Assembly: GCA_963816555.1 (NCBI GenBank)
Contig: CAWFLD010000020.1
Location: 1-64,000, forward strand
Direction: 5' to 3'
DNA from: Lutibaculum sp963816555
GTDB lineage: Bacteria; Pseudomonadota; Alphaproteobacteria; Rhizobiales; Tepidamorphaceae
Length of the DNA stretch: 64,000 bases
Shown here: positions 10,817-19,145 of the stretch, piece by piece
How positions within the stretch are numbered: position 1 is the first letter of the stretch
Layout: each line of letters starts with the position of its first letter
Notes under the pieces: generated by a model
Database searches by the model: none
Told to the model about the DNA's origin: nothing
What the model saw: the letters and a program-made list of their open reading frames with translations, nothing else
Made by a program: the position numbers and the translations under genes

Positions 10817-11197
10817 ATGGCTGCTCTTCTGGTGGTCGAGGACGATGATTCCGTCCGCGCCTTCGTGCGGCGGGCGCTGGAGCGTGCCGGACACACCGTG
10901 TTCGAGGCCGAGGACGGCGCCGACGCGCTCGAGAAGCTGCGCGAGGAGGCCAAGGACGTCGACCTCGTGCTCTCCGACATCCAGATGCCGGTGATGGACG
11001 GCATCGCCCTGGCGCTGAACCTCGCGCGCGAGCGGCCGGAGCTGCCGGTCATGCTGATGACCGGCTACGCCCACCAGCGCGAGCGGGCGCACGGGATCGA
11101 CCAGATCGTCGTCGACGTGGTCGAGAAGCCCTTCACCCTCGCCGAGATCACCACGCGGGTGAACGCCGCGCTGGAGCGCACGGCGGCCGACGAGTAG
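10817..11197 (+). CDS. Single-domain response regulator, CpdR-like
   Basis: A stand-alone receiver domain of 126 residues with no output domain. It has the acidic pocket EDDD, phosphoacceptor D54 in LSDIQMPVMDG, the switch threonine in MLMTGYAH and K104 in VEKPF. Its size and the IQMPVMDGIALA core resemble CpdR, which in Caulobacter directs ClpXP to degrade CtrA and PdeA. CpdR identity is inferred; other single-domain regulators cannot be excluded, so no symbol is given. It lies 5 bases after hpt. The presence of CtrA-type boxes and a DivL homologue elsewhere in the window makes the CpdR reading attractive. Confidence 0.75.
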   Translation: MAALLVVEDDDSVRAFVRRALERAGHTVFEAEDGADALEKLREEAKDVDLVLSDIQMPVMDGIALALNLARERPELPVMLMTGYAHQRERAHGIDQIVVDVVEKPFTLAEITTRVNAALERTAADE

Positions 11198-11341
11198 CCG
11201 GCGCTCGCGTCCTTCGGCCTCCGGATCGTCCTCCGAACGGAACCGCACCTTCGCGGGATAAGCGTCGCCGTCGCCTCGTGATCCCGAGGAACGCGCGGCC
11301 CTGTGCGGATCGGTCGCGCCCCCGCGGCGGGAACCCGTCTC

Positions 11342-11356
11342 TTAAGGCCTGCTTAA
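11342..11356 (+). promoter_or_regulatory. CtrA-type box upstream of cytochrome locus
   Basis: Perfect TTAA-N7-TTAA (TTAAGGCCTGCTTAA), 80 bases before the cytochrome ATG at 11436. Part of it is also a palindrome around AGGCCT, so another dimeric regulator is possible. Confidence 0.55.
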
Positions 11357-11435
11357 GGAAGAGGCTGCAGGCCCGAAGGGGCGGCCGCGCGAACCCGTGC
11401 GGTGGCGCAGAGAGAAACCGCAGCGCGAGGGAGAC

Positions 11436-12279
11436 ATGAGGCAGACAACGCCGTCAGAAGCGGCCGCGCGGCAGGCGCGTCCGACGTTCCGCACCGGAAG
11501 ACGCACGAGGCCGTGGCGCTCCACCTGCGTCGCCGCCGCCGTGGCGTGCCTCGCCGCCGCCCCGTCCGCCCTGGCGGCGGACGGCCACGACATCGTCATG
11601 AACGGCACCGAGAACGGCGCCACGCCCTGCTCCGCCTGCCACGGCGAGGACGGCGCGGGCCAGCCCTCGGCGGGCTTTCCCCGCCTTGCCGGCCTGAACA
11701 AGGCCTATCTCCTCCACCAGCTGCAGAGCTTCGCCGACGGCAGCCGGCAGAACGACACGATGCAGCCGATCGCCCAGGCCCTGAGCCCCGAGGAGATGCA
11801 GGCGGTCGCGAGCTACTATGCCCAGGCGAGCGCGCCGAAGGCCGAGGGCGAGGAGATGCCCGGCGACAAGGCCGTCGCGGTCGGCCAGGCGCTGGCGCAG
11901 AACGGCGACTGGTCGAACGACGTGCCGGGCTGCGGCCAGTGCCACGGACCGGCGGGGCAGGGCGTCGGCCCGACCTTCCCCGAGCTCGCCGGCCAGTCGG
12001 CGACCTACATCGTGAACCAGCTGCACGACTGGAAGGACGGCAAGCGCAAGAACGACCCGCTCGGCCTGATGGCCGGCATCGCGGGCCGGCTCGGCGACGA
12101 CCAGATCGCGGCGGCGGCCGCCTACTACGCGAGCCTGCAGCCGGCGGGCCAAGGCGCCGATCAGGCGCAGCAGCACGCCGCAGGCGCAGCAGCAGTCGCA
12201 GCAACCGCAGGCGCAGCAGCCACAGCCGCAGGCGCAGCAGGAGCAAAAGCAAAAGCAGCAGCAGGGAGGCGCACAGTGA
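11436..12279 (+). CDS. Diheme cytochrome c (c4/TsdB-like), probable separate gene with one inserted base
   Basis: Exported diheme cytochrome c. The signal sequence ends near ALA-AD (about residue 48). Two class I heme sites follow: CSACH (C65, C68, H69) and CGQCH (C166, C169, H170), each with a later Met (DTMQP, LGLMAG) as likely sixth ligand. This is the cytochrome c4 layout also used by TsdB. As printed, the frame runs on into the next protein. Removing the C at 12176 instead gives a Gln-rich tail (PQAQQQSQQPQAQQ and so on) that stops at TGA 12277-12279, overlapping a GTG start at 12276. The two-gene reading is preferred. Read literally, 11436-13637 is one 733-residue tetraheme fusion. Confidence 0.7.
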
Positions 12280-13637
12280 GCGATCAACGCCCCGACCTTC
12301 AGAACTGGGCCGCCGTCGTCGTGTTCGTCGGCCTGGCGGGCTTCGTCGGCTACATGCTGCCGCGGCACGAGAACTTCATCAGCGCGGAGCAGCCGGCCGC
12401 GGGATCGCAGCGGAACGCGTCGGCCGAGCCCGAGCAGAAATCCGCCGCTGGCGGTAACGAGCAGACGGCGCCCGCGAAGGAGGCCGCGCCGCAGGAGGCC
12501 GCCGGGCAGGGCGCCGCCGGGCAGCAGCAATCCGCCTCCGCCCCTGCCCAGGCGCCGGCCCAGCAGCCGGCTGCCGGGGATCAAAAGGCTGCCCCCGGGC
12601 AGCAGCAGGCTGCTGCAGAGACGCAGGCGGCAGGCACGTCCGCTGCCGCCGGCGGCGGCGAGACGGCCCCGGCGTCACAGGGTGCGCCCGCGGCCACGGA
12701 GCCGGCCTCCGCTCCGGCCGCGCAGGGATCGCAGACCGCCGCCGCGCCCGCGGCGCCGCAGGGCGGTCAGGTGGAGAAGGCGGCCTTCACGCCGCCCGGC
12801 CGCGACGAGATCCCCGACAACGAGTTCGGCAAGATGGTGCGCTTCGGCGCCGAGGTCTTCCGCAACACCCAGGCGAATGCCGGCGAGTTCGTGGGCAATG
12901 CGCTGCAGTGCGAGAACTGCCATCTCGACAACGGCCGGAAGGCCGACTCCGCCCCGCTCTGGGCCGCCTTCGTCGCCTATCCCGCCTATCGCGGCAAGAA
13001 CAAGCACGTGAACACCTTCGCGGAAAGGCTGCAGGGCTGCTTCCGCTACAGCATGAACGGCACGCCGCCGCCGCTCGGCGACAAGGTGCTGGTCGGCCTG
13101 CAGAGCTACGCCTACTTCCTGGCCAAGGGCGCGCCGGTCGGCGCCGACATGCCGGGCCGCGGCTACCCCGACCTGCCGAAGCCCGAGAGCCTCGACCGGG
13201 CGCACGGGCAGGAGGTCTATGCCCAGAAATGCGCGCTGTGCCACGGCGAGAACGGCGAGGGGCAGAAGACGGCCGACGGCACGACGGTGTTCCCGCCGCT
13301 CTGGGGCCCGGACTCCTTCAACTGGGGCGCCGGCATGGGCTCGATCAGCAACGCCGCGAAGTTCGTCAAGGCGAACATGCCGCTCAGCCAGGGCGGCACG
13401 CTGACCGACAAGGAGGCGTGGGACGTGGCGGCCTTCGTCGACAGCCACGATCGTCCGCAGGATCCCCGCTTCACGGGCTCGGTCGACGAGACCCGCAAGC
13501 AGTTCCACGACACGCCGATGTCGCTCTACGGCACGGAGGTCGACGGGGTGAAGCTCGGCGAGAACTCGCCGCCGTCGGGCCCGCAGCACAAGGCCTCCGG
13601 CCAGCAGCAGACGACGGGCCAGAAGCAGGGGCAGTGA
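12276..13637 (+). CDS. Membrane-anchored diheme cytochrome c, TsdA-like (thiosulfate dehydrogenase family)
   Basis: A 453-residue protein counted from GTG 12276. One N-terminal membrane anchor (about residues 12-27) is followed by about 140 residues rich in Gln, Ala, Pro and Gly. Two heme domains follow: CENCH (C212, C215, H216) and CALCH (C319, C322, H323). Between them LQGCFRYSMNG contains C255, matching the NDCF.RSMNG segment of TsdA whose Cys is the unusual axial ligand of heme 1. TsdA oxidises two thiosulfates to tetrathionate and passes electrons to TsdB. Substrate is inferred from this motif. A membrane-anchored TsdA with a long low-complexity linker is unusual. The frame is continuous with the upstream cytochrome as printed. 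Confidence 0.72.
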   Translation: MSDQRPDLQNWAAVVVFVGLAGFVGYMLPRHENFISAEQPAAGSQRNASAEPEQKSAAGGNEQTAPAKEAAPQEAAGQGAAGQQQSASAPAQAPAQQPAAGDQKAAPGQQQAAAETQAAGTSAAAGGGETAPASQGAPAATEPASAPAAQGSQTAAAPAAPQGGQVEKAAFTPPGRDEIPDNEFGKMVRFGAEVFRNTQANAGEFVGNALQCENCHLDNGRKADSAPLWAAFVAYPAYRGKNKHVNTFAERLQGCFRYSMNGTPPPLGDKVLVGLQSYAYFLAKGAPVGADMPGRGYPDLPKPESLDRAHGQEVYAQKCALCHGENGEGQKTADGTTVFPPLWGPDSFNWGAGMGSISNAAKFVKANMPLSQGGTLTDKEAWDVAAFVDSHDRPQDPRFTGSVDETRKQFHDTPMSLYGTEVDGVKLGENSPPSGPQHKASGQQQTTGQKQGQ

Positions 13638-13666
13638 CGGCCTCGCCCCGGCGGTGGCGCAGACGG

Positions 13667-13706
13667 AAAAAGGGCCGCGCGGCGTTCGCCGCGCGGCCCT
13701 TCCTTA
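13667..13706. terminator. Bidirectional terminator between convergent genes
   Basis: A perfect 15-bp stem (AAGGGCCGCGCGGCG with its complement) closed by a TT centre. AAAAA precedes it and TTCCTT follows, so it can end both the rightward cytochrome locus and the leftward TIGR02302 gene. Confidence 0.85.
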
Positions 13707-13722
13707 TGTCCGGGGCAGGGGC

Positions 13723-16209
13723 TCAGTTGCGCTCGAGCAGCCGCTCCAGATAGTCGTGCTCGATCGTCGGCCGCAGCGGGTCCGAAAGGCGGCGGCGCAG
13801 CTCCTCGAGGATGCGGCGCGCGCGGGCGGCGTCCATCTGGTCGGGGATCTCGACGCCGTCGCCGAAGTCGGGGCCTTCCGTGCGCACCGGCCGGCCGAGC
13901 GGATCGGCGCGGCCGCGGCTCGGGCCCATCGGCTGCCCGGCCATGCCGGGGCCCTGCTGGCCCGGCTGCATCTGCTGCGACAGCGACTGGGCGCCGCGGC
14001 GCAGGCTTTCCAGCGCCCGGCCCTGCTCCGACAGCGCCTGGTTCGACTGGCCCTGGCCGAGCTGGCCGGCCGCCTCGCCCATCGCGTCGTCGGCCTCGCC
14101 GAACGGGCCGCCCTGCTGTCCCTGCTGTCCTTCGCCCTGCTGACCCTGCTGGCCGTCCTGGCCCTGCTGCCCGAGCTGGCCGAGCTTCTTCATCATCTCG
14201 CGCAGCTGCTGCTGCAGCGCCTGCTGCTGCTCGCTCAGCTGGCTCATCTCGTCGCCGCGGCCGTTGCCCTGCTCGCCGCGCCGCTGCGCGTCGAAGGTCT
14301 TGTCCATCAGCTGCTGCTGCTGCTGGATCATCTGGTTCAGCCGGTTGAGCATCTCGCCCATCTGCTGCTGCTGCGGGCTCATCGCCATGTTGCCGGAGCG
14401 CAGGTTCTCCAGCATGTTCTGCAGCTGGCTCAGCATCTGCCGCGCCGCGTCGCGCGAGCCCTGCTTGGCCATGTTCTCCATCTGGTCGAGCATGCGGTTG
14501 AGGTCCTGCTGGCTCAGCATGCGCGCGTTGGGGTCCATCGGCGACTGCGGCATGTTCTGCGCCTGCATGGCGAGCTCGCGCATGAACTCGTTCAGCGCCT
14601 GGCGCAGCTCGTCCATCAGGCGCGAGATCTCCTCGTCGGAGGCGTCGCCGTCGAGCGCGCGCGCGAGGTTCTCCTGCGCCCGGCGCAGGTTCTCGGCGGC
14701 GAGCGACATGTCGCCGTCCTCCTGGCGCAGCGCGACCTCCCACAGCTGGTCGACGACCGTCCGCAGCGCGTCGACGTCGGTGTCGCGCGCGGCGTCGAGG
14801 CGCCAGTAGGCGGAGCGCAGGCCGAGGAAGACGCGCGTGTCGGGAATGTGCTTCTCCGGCTCGAGGGTCAGCGCCTCGAGCGCGTAGGCGACCTTGTCGC
14901 GCGCGGTGCGGTCGAGCGCCAGCTTGCGGCGCTGCTCGACGATGGCGCGCGCCAGCGGATCGCGGAACAGCCGCTGCGGCAGCGTCATCTCGACGGTTTC
15001 GCTGCGGCCCTCCTGGCCGGCGGCGTCGGTGACGACGAGGGTGAGCTTCACCTCCGCCCCCGCCCAGGGGTGCGAGGTCAGGTCGCGCGTCGTCTGTGCG
15101 GAGCCGTCGCGCGCGGCGCTGCGCGGCAGGACGAGCGGCACGTCGGGCGCCGGCACGAGCACGTTCTCGCCCTCCAGCGTCTCGTCGACCGGCACGATCT
15201 CGACATGGCCGGAAACGACGCCGTAGTCGTCGGAGACGTTGTAGGCGAGCTGCAGCGCGCCGCTCTGGGCCTCGCTCGGCGGCTTGGCGAACGTCACCTT
15301 CGGGGGCGCGTCGGGCGTGACCCTGATCGTCCACTCCGCCGCGGTGCCGCCGTTCATCGTGACGACGACCCGCGAATCCGAGGCGAGCACCGTCTCGATC
15401 CCGTCGGCGCCCGAAGCCTCGCCCTCCTTCGTCTCTCCGTCCTTGGCGTCGGCCGGCGTCACCGGCTCGCCGTTGCGGCTCACCGCGAGGTCCGGCGCGC
15501 TGCTGCGCACGGTGAGGGTCGAGCCTGCCGGCACGACCAGATCGCGCGCCTCGCCGGGCGTGTCGCCGGTCAGCATGATCGGCGCGCTGTGGGTGTAGTT
15601 GGGCGGCGAGATCCAGGCGTCGAGGCGGGCGGTCGCGGCGACCGCCGGCGTGGCGCCGGGGTCGAGCGCGGCGACGATGCGGTGGCGCCAGTCCGGCCCG
15701 GCCCACAGGAACGACACGACCAGCAGCAGGAGGACGACGGCGCGGAAGGCGTAAGGGTCGCGCTCGGCGCGCCGCGGCTCCGGGGCGCCGGCCGCGAGGC
15801 GGCGCAGGCCTTCCGAGACGCGGGCCTGGTGGGCCTGCCACAGCCGGTCGCCGGCGTCGCCCGGCTCGCCGCTCGGGCGGTCGGACAGCGCGACGAGCGG
15901 CCGGTGGGCGAGACCGGAGGTGCGCTCGACGCGGTGGCGCGCCTCCTCGAGGCTCGGCCGGCGCAGCCGCCGGAGCGGCAGGAGCGAGGCCAGGAAGGCG
16001 GCGGCGAAGGCGGCGACCAGCGCGTAGCGCAGGCGGGGGTCGAGCCCGATCCACAGGCCGAACCACGAGACGACGAGGAACATGCCGAGGACGGCGCTCG
16101 GCCACAGCAGCTCGCGCCAGGCGCGCTCGAACATCATAGCGGCGCGGGCGCGCGCGACGGCACGGCGGATCCGGCGCTCTCTGCCCTCGGAAGCGGGGTC
16201 GGTCGTCAT
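13723..16209 (-). CDS. TIGR02302 (DUF4175) family membrane protein
   Basis: An 828-residue protein of a family nearly confined to alphaproteobacteria; function unknown. Two N-terminal membrane segments (about 40-75) and a third (about 155-172) precede a periplasmic region with beta-sandwich-like segments (about 190-420). The C-terminal third is extremely rich in Gln, Met and Arg, with blocks such as QQQQMGEMLNRLNQM and GQQGQDGQQGQQGEG, probably coiled coil and disordered. The ATG at 16209 is chosen because GAAGGGA lies 9 bases before it; a TTG nine bases earlier is in frame. Location next to lysA is typical. The strong Gln bias is real, because the frame is intact for its whole length. Confidence 0.9.
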   Translation of the reverse strand: MTTDPASEGRERRIRRAVARARAAMMFERAWRELLWPSAVLGMFLVVSWFGLWIGLDPRLRYALVAAFAAAFLASLLPLRRLRRPSLEEARHRVERTSGLAHRPLVALSDRPSGEPGDAGDRLWQAHQARVSEGLRRLAAGAPEPRRAERDPYAFRAVVLLLLVVSFLWAGPDWRHRIVAALDPGATPAVAATARLDAWISPPNYTHSAPIMLTGDTPGEARDLVVPAGSTLTVRSSAPDLAVSRNGEPVTPADAKDGETKEGEASGADGIETVLASDSRVVVTMNGGTAAEWTIRVTPDAPPKVTFAKPPSEAQSGALQLAYNVSDDYGVVSGHVEIVPVDETLEGENVLVPAPDVPLVLPRSAARDGSAQTTRDLTSHPWAGAEVKLTLVVTDAAGQEGRSETVEMTLPQRLFRDPLARAIVEQRRKLALDRTARDKVAYALEALTLEPEKHIPDTRVFLGLRSAYWRLDAARDTDVDALRTVVDQLWEVALRQEDGDMSLAAENLRRAQENLARALDGDASDEEISRLMDELRQALNEFMRELAMQAQNMPQSPMDPNARMLSQQDLNRMLDQMENMAKQGSRDAARQMLSQLQNMLENLRSGNMAMSPQQQQMGEMLNRLNQMIQQQQQLMDKTFDAQRRGEQGNGRGDEMSQLSEQQQALQQQLREMMKKLGQLGQQGQDGQQGQQGEGQQGQQGGPFGEADDAMGEAAGQLGQGQSNQALSEQGRALESLRRGAQSLSQQMQPGQQGPGMAGQPMGPSRGRADPLGRPVRTEGPDFGDGVEIPDQMDAARARRILEELRRRLSDPLRPTIEHDYLERLLERN

Positions 16210-16311
16210 GCGGCGCAATCCCTTCGGAGCCCCGGTGCGATCACGGCGACGCGTTCGCCGGCATCTCGCGAAAGCCTAGCGGAATATGATGGTGAGGAAA
16301 GGTGGCGCCAA

Positions 16312-17586
16312 TCAGGCCTTCGTGAGCCAGGGCGGAACGCTGTCGAGGCCGATCAGCTCCTCGTAGCTCGGCCGCCGGCGCACGACGTGGAACTCGCCGC
16401 CGCGCACCAGCACCTCGGGCACCAGGCGGCGCGTGTTGTAGGTCGAGGACTGGACCGCCCCGTAGGCGCCGGCCGACATGATGGCGAGCAGCGCGCCCGG
16501 CGCGACCTCCGCCAGGTCGCGGTCGAGCGCCAGGTAGTCGCCGGTCTCGCAGACCGGGCCGACCACGTCGACCCTGTGGCGCGGCGTGCCGGCGGCGGCC
16601 TCGGCGACCGGCAGGATCTCGTGGTGCGCCTCGTAGAGCGTGGGGCGGATCAGGTCGTTCATCGCCGCGTCGACGATGACGAAGCTCTTCGCCGTGCCGT
16701 CCTTCACGTAGATCACGGAGGTGACGAGGATGCCGGCATTGCCGGCGATCATGCGGCCCGGCTCGATCACGATGCGGCAGTCGAGGCCGTTCAGGTGGCG
16801 CCGCGCCACCTCCGCGTAGGCCGACGGCGCGGGCGGCGGCTCGACGCCGTCGCGGTAGGGGATGCCGAGGCCGCCGCCGAGATCGACGTGGTCGATGCGG
16901 TGGCCCTCGGCGCGCAGCAGGCGCACGAGGTCGGCGAGGCGCGCGAAGGCCGCCTCGTAGGGCTGAAGCTCGGTGATCTGGCTGCCGATATGCATGTCGA
17001 TGCCGGTCGCCGCGACTCCCGGCAGCTCGGCGGCGCGGGCGTAGACGGCGTGCACCCGCTCCCACGCGATGCCGAACTTGTTCTCGGCCTTGCCGGTGGC
17101 GATCTTGGCGTGGGTGCGGGCGTCGACGTCGGGGTTCACCCGCACCGAGATCGGCGCGACGAGGCCCATCGAGACCGCGATCTCCGAGAGGCGCTCGAGC
17201 TCGGGCTCGGACTCGACGTTGAAGCAGAGGATGCCTTCCCGCAGCCCGTGCGCCATCTCCTCGTCGGTCTTGCCGACGCCGGAGAAGACGATGCGGTCGC
17301 CCGGCACGCCGGCGGCGCGGGCGCGGCGCAGCTCGCCCTCGGAGACGACGTCCATGCCGGCGCCGAGCCGGGCGAGCGTGCCGAGCACGGCCTGGTTGGA
17401 GTTCGCCTTCATCGCGTAGCACAGCAGCGTCGGCGTGCCGGCGAAGGCGTCCGTCAGCACGCGGTAGTGGCGCTCCAGCGTGGCGGTCGAATAGCAGTAG
17501 AAGGGCGTGCCGACCGCGGCCGCGATGTCGGCCACGTCGACGTCCTCGGCGAACAGGCGCCCGCCGCGATACTCGAAATGATGCAA
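16312..17586 (-). CDS. lysA: Diaminopimelate decarboxylase
   Basis: PLP enzyme making L-lysine from meso-diaminopimelate, the last step of lysine synthesis. The 424-residue protein has the PLP lysine K60 in CYAMKAN. It also has HIGSQI, GGGLGIPY (phosphate binding), the EPGR motif and CETGDYLA with the catalytic Cys from the partner subunit. Length and motifs are normal. It lies 16 bases after the small lipoprotein lptM, as in many Hyphomicrobiales. In relatives argH commonly sits just upstream of lptM, but here that place is taken by a zincin gene. Confidence 0.97.
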   Translation of the reverse strand: MHHFEYRGGRLFAEDVDVADIAAAVGTPFYCYSTATLERHYRVLTDAFAGTPTLLCYAMKANSNQAVLGTLARLGAGMDVVSEGELRRARAAGVPGDRIVFSGVGKTDEEMAHGLREGILCFNVESEPELERLSEIAVSMGLVAPISVRVNPDVDARTHAKIATGKAENKFGIAWERVHAVYARAAELPGVAATGIDMHIGSQITELQPYEAAFARLADLVRLLRAEGHRIDHVDLGGGLGIPYRDGVEPPPAPSAYAEVARRHLNGLDCRIVIEPGRMIAGNAGILVTSVIYVKDGTAKSFVIVDAAMNDLIRPTLYEAHHEILPVAEAAAGTPRHRVDVVGPVCETGDYLALDRDLAEVAPGALLAIMSAGAYGAVQSSTYNTRRLVPEVLVRGGEFHVVRRRPSYEELIGLDSVPPWLTKA

Positions 17587-17602
17587 GGCTTGGACGCTCC
17601 GG

Positions 17603-17824
17603 CTACATCAACAGCCCGTCGAGGATGAACGGCCTGTCCGGCCGCTTGCCCTCCTCGGGCGGCAGCGGCTTCGCCTTCGGCGAGCGGATGTCCTCGGGCT
17701 TGGCGTTCGGCGGCACCTCGAGCGGGCCCTTGCGCCCGCAGGCCGTGACGCCGAGGCCGACGACGATGAGACCGATCGCGACGATGCGCGGCAGATGAAG
17801 CGTGCGGGCCGTGGCGGTGCTCAT
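17603..17824 (-). CDS. lptM: Small lipoprotein, LptM (YifL-like)
   Basis: A 73-residue lipoprotein with signal peptide and lipobox GVTAC. The diagnostic sequence immediately after the lipid-bearing Cys is CGRKGPLEVPP. This CG-K/R-GPL-PP head defines the YifL/LptM family, whose E. coli member stabilises the LptD/E lipopolysaccharide translocon. The remaining tail is Lys/Pro/Glu-rich and probably disordered. The ATG at 17824 follows GAGGGG; an in-frame start ten residues earlier is less likely. It is co-transcribed with lysA. Confidence 0.82.
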   Translation of the reverse strand: MSTATARTLHLPRIVAIGLIVVGLGVTACGRKGPLEVPPNAKPEDIRSPKAKPLPPEEGKRPDRPFILDGLLM

Positions 17825-17905
17825 GTCCCCTCGTTCCAAGGCAGAAGACGGCAATTGGAAGCTTGCGTAGCAGAAAACGCGGCGTTGCGGAACGTCGTGC
17901 GGCGC

Positions 17906-18340
17906 TCAGCCGCCCTCCTCCAGCGCCGCCTCGTCCTCGAGCGCCTCCATGTCCTCGTCGGACAGGCCGAAATGGTGGCCGATCTCGTGGATCAGCACGT
18001 GCGCGACGAGGTCCTCGAGCGTCTCGTCGTAGGCCTGCCAGTAGGCGAGGATCGGCTTGCGGTAGAGCGTCACCATGTTCGGCATGCGGCCGGTGAAGTC
18101 GCCCATGCCGTGGGCCAGCCCGATGCCCTCGAAGAGGCCGAGGATGTCGTAGGGCGACTCGAGCTCCATCTGGCGCATCACGTCGCTGTCGGGGAAGTCG
18201 ACGACGCGGATCACGACGTCGCCGCACAGGTCGCGGAACTCCTGCGGGATGCGCTCCCACGCCTCCGCGGCGAGCCGCTCGAACTCGTCGGGTCCCGGCA
18301 GGCCGCCGGGGCGGCCCCTGGTCGAACCGGCCTCGCTCAT
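17906..18340 (-). CDS. Zincin-like metallopeptidase family protein
   Basis: A 144-residue cytoplasmic protein with the minimal zincin signature HEIGHHFGLSD: H118, E119, H122 and D128 in an HExxHxxGxxD arrangement. The preceding region (PYDILGLFEG...MPNMVTLYRKPIL) is typical of the small 'metallopeptidase family protein' group (formerly DUF1025). Peptidase activity has not generally been shown for this family. The C terminus is a run of Glu/Asp/Ala. It lies about 80 bases before lptM and directly after the DUF4893 gene. Confidence 0.88.
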   Translation of the reverse strand: MSEAGSTRGRPGGLPGPDEFERLAAEAWERIPQEFRDLCGDVVIRVVDFPDSDVMRQMELESPYDILGLFEGIGLAHGMGDFTGRMPNMVTLYRKPILAYWQAYDETLEDLVAHVLIHEIGHHFGLSDEDMEALEDEAALEEGG

Positions 18341-18341
18341 C

Positions 18342-18965
18342 TCAACCCTTCCTCACCAGCTCCAGCACGTCGAACACGCTCTCGAAATGCGGCTCCGGCA
18401 TGCCGAGCCACATCCGGTCCTCGCCGGTCCGGATCAGCTTGCCCACCGAGTTGCGCTCGCGCATCGCGCCGTAGTCCTTCGGCTGCTCGTCGGCGTAGTG
18501 GTCGGCGCCGACATAGCCCCATTCGTCGCCCGGCAGCGCCACGAGCCGCCCCGAGGTGCGCTGCGAGCCCGTCAGCTTGGTGAAGCGCACGCCCTCCGGG
18601 CCGGCCTCGATGCGGCACTTGAAGAAGGAGTAGACGACGAGCGGCAGGTTGCCCCCGAGCTTGATCGTGCGGCAGCGCCAGTCGCCGGCGATCTCGTCCG
18701 ACGGCGCGGGCTGCGGCTCGCCGGCGATCGCCGCCCGGACCGTCTTCAGGTCGGCGGCGTCGCCGCCCTTCACGGCCTCGACCATGGCGCGGCCGAGCGC
18801 GTCGTCGAAGCGGGCGAAGCGGCCCTGGTCCTCCTCGTCGAGCAGCGCGGCGAAGCCGGGCGCTTCCTGCTCCTGCGCGACCGCGCGCAAGGGGGCGGGC
18901 AAGGGACCGAGCAAGGCGAGGCCGGGGAGGAGCGCGGCGAGCGCGAGACGGGCGATCCGCTTCAT
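18342..18965 (-). CDS. DUF4893 domain protein, exported
   Basis: A 207-residue protein with a cleavable signal peptide (to about residue 30, ending AVA-QEQ). The mature domain holds the DUF4893 hallmarks: DWRCRTIKLGG, YSFFKCRI, KLTGSQRTSGRL, a central GYVGADHY and a C-terminal ESVFDVLELVRK. Two cysteines (in DWRCR and FKCRI) could pair in the periplasm. Function unknown. The zincin gene begins one base after its stop, so they are probably one operon. Confidence 0.82.
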   Translation of the reverse strand: MKRIARLALAALLPGLALLGPLPAPLRAVAQEQEAPGFAALLDEEDQGRFARFDDALGRAMVEAVKGGDAADLKTVRAAIAGEPQPAPSDEIAGDWRCRTIKLGGNLPLVVYSFFKCRIEAGPEGVRFTKLTGSQRTSGRLVALPGDEWGYVGADHYADEQPKDYGAMRERNSVGKLIRTGEDRMWLGMPEPHFESVFDVLELVRKG

Positions 18966-18971
18966 GGTCCC

Positions 18972-19145
18972 TCACAGATAGGTGGCGACGAGATAGATCG
19001 CGAGCCCGACGGTGACGACGAGCGAGAGGAAGCGGCCGATGCGCCGGCCCCAGATCTCGGCCCGGTCGTGGCGCGGCGCCTCGGCCGCGGCGAAATGGTC
19101 GCGTGCCCGGCCGGCGAGCCCGTCGCCCGGCTCCCTGTCGCTCAC
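18972..19145 (-). CDS. Small single-pass membrane protein
   Basis: A 57-residue product too short for routine calling. It starts with GTG at 19145, overlapping the stop of the GFA gene by GTGA. A charged cytoplasmic part is followed by one membrane helix (about residues 38-56) at the very C terminus (tail-anchored). The helix plus the four-base overlap support translation. I do not recognise the family. Confidence 0.6.
   Translation of the reverse strand: MSDREPGDGLAGRARDHFAAAEAPRHDRAEIWGRRIGRFLSLVVTVGLAIYLVATYL

Noticed and set aside
12160..12275. CAG/GCA-rich tract as a microsatellite or CRISPR-like repeat
   Set aside because: Units are irregular and fit coding of a Gln/Pro tail (or an Ala-rich linker); there are no spacers of constant length.
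13654..17628. Very long open frames antisense to the TIGR02302 gene and lysA, and similar ones opposite dnaE2 (23813-26320) and addA (36853-40410)
   Set aside because: They are products of high GC with strong third-position bias: translations are Arg/Ala/Leu/His-rich with no family motifs, while the opposite strand encodes clear proteins.
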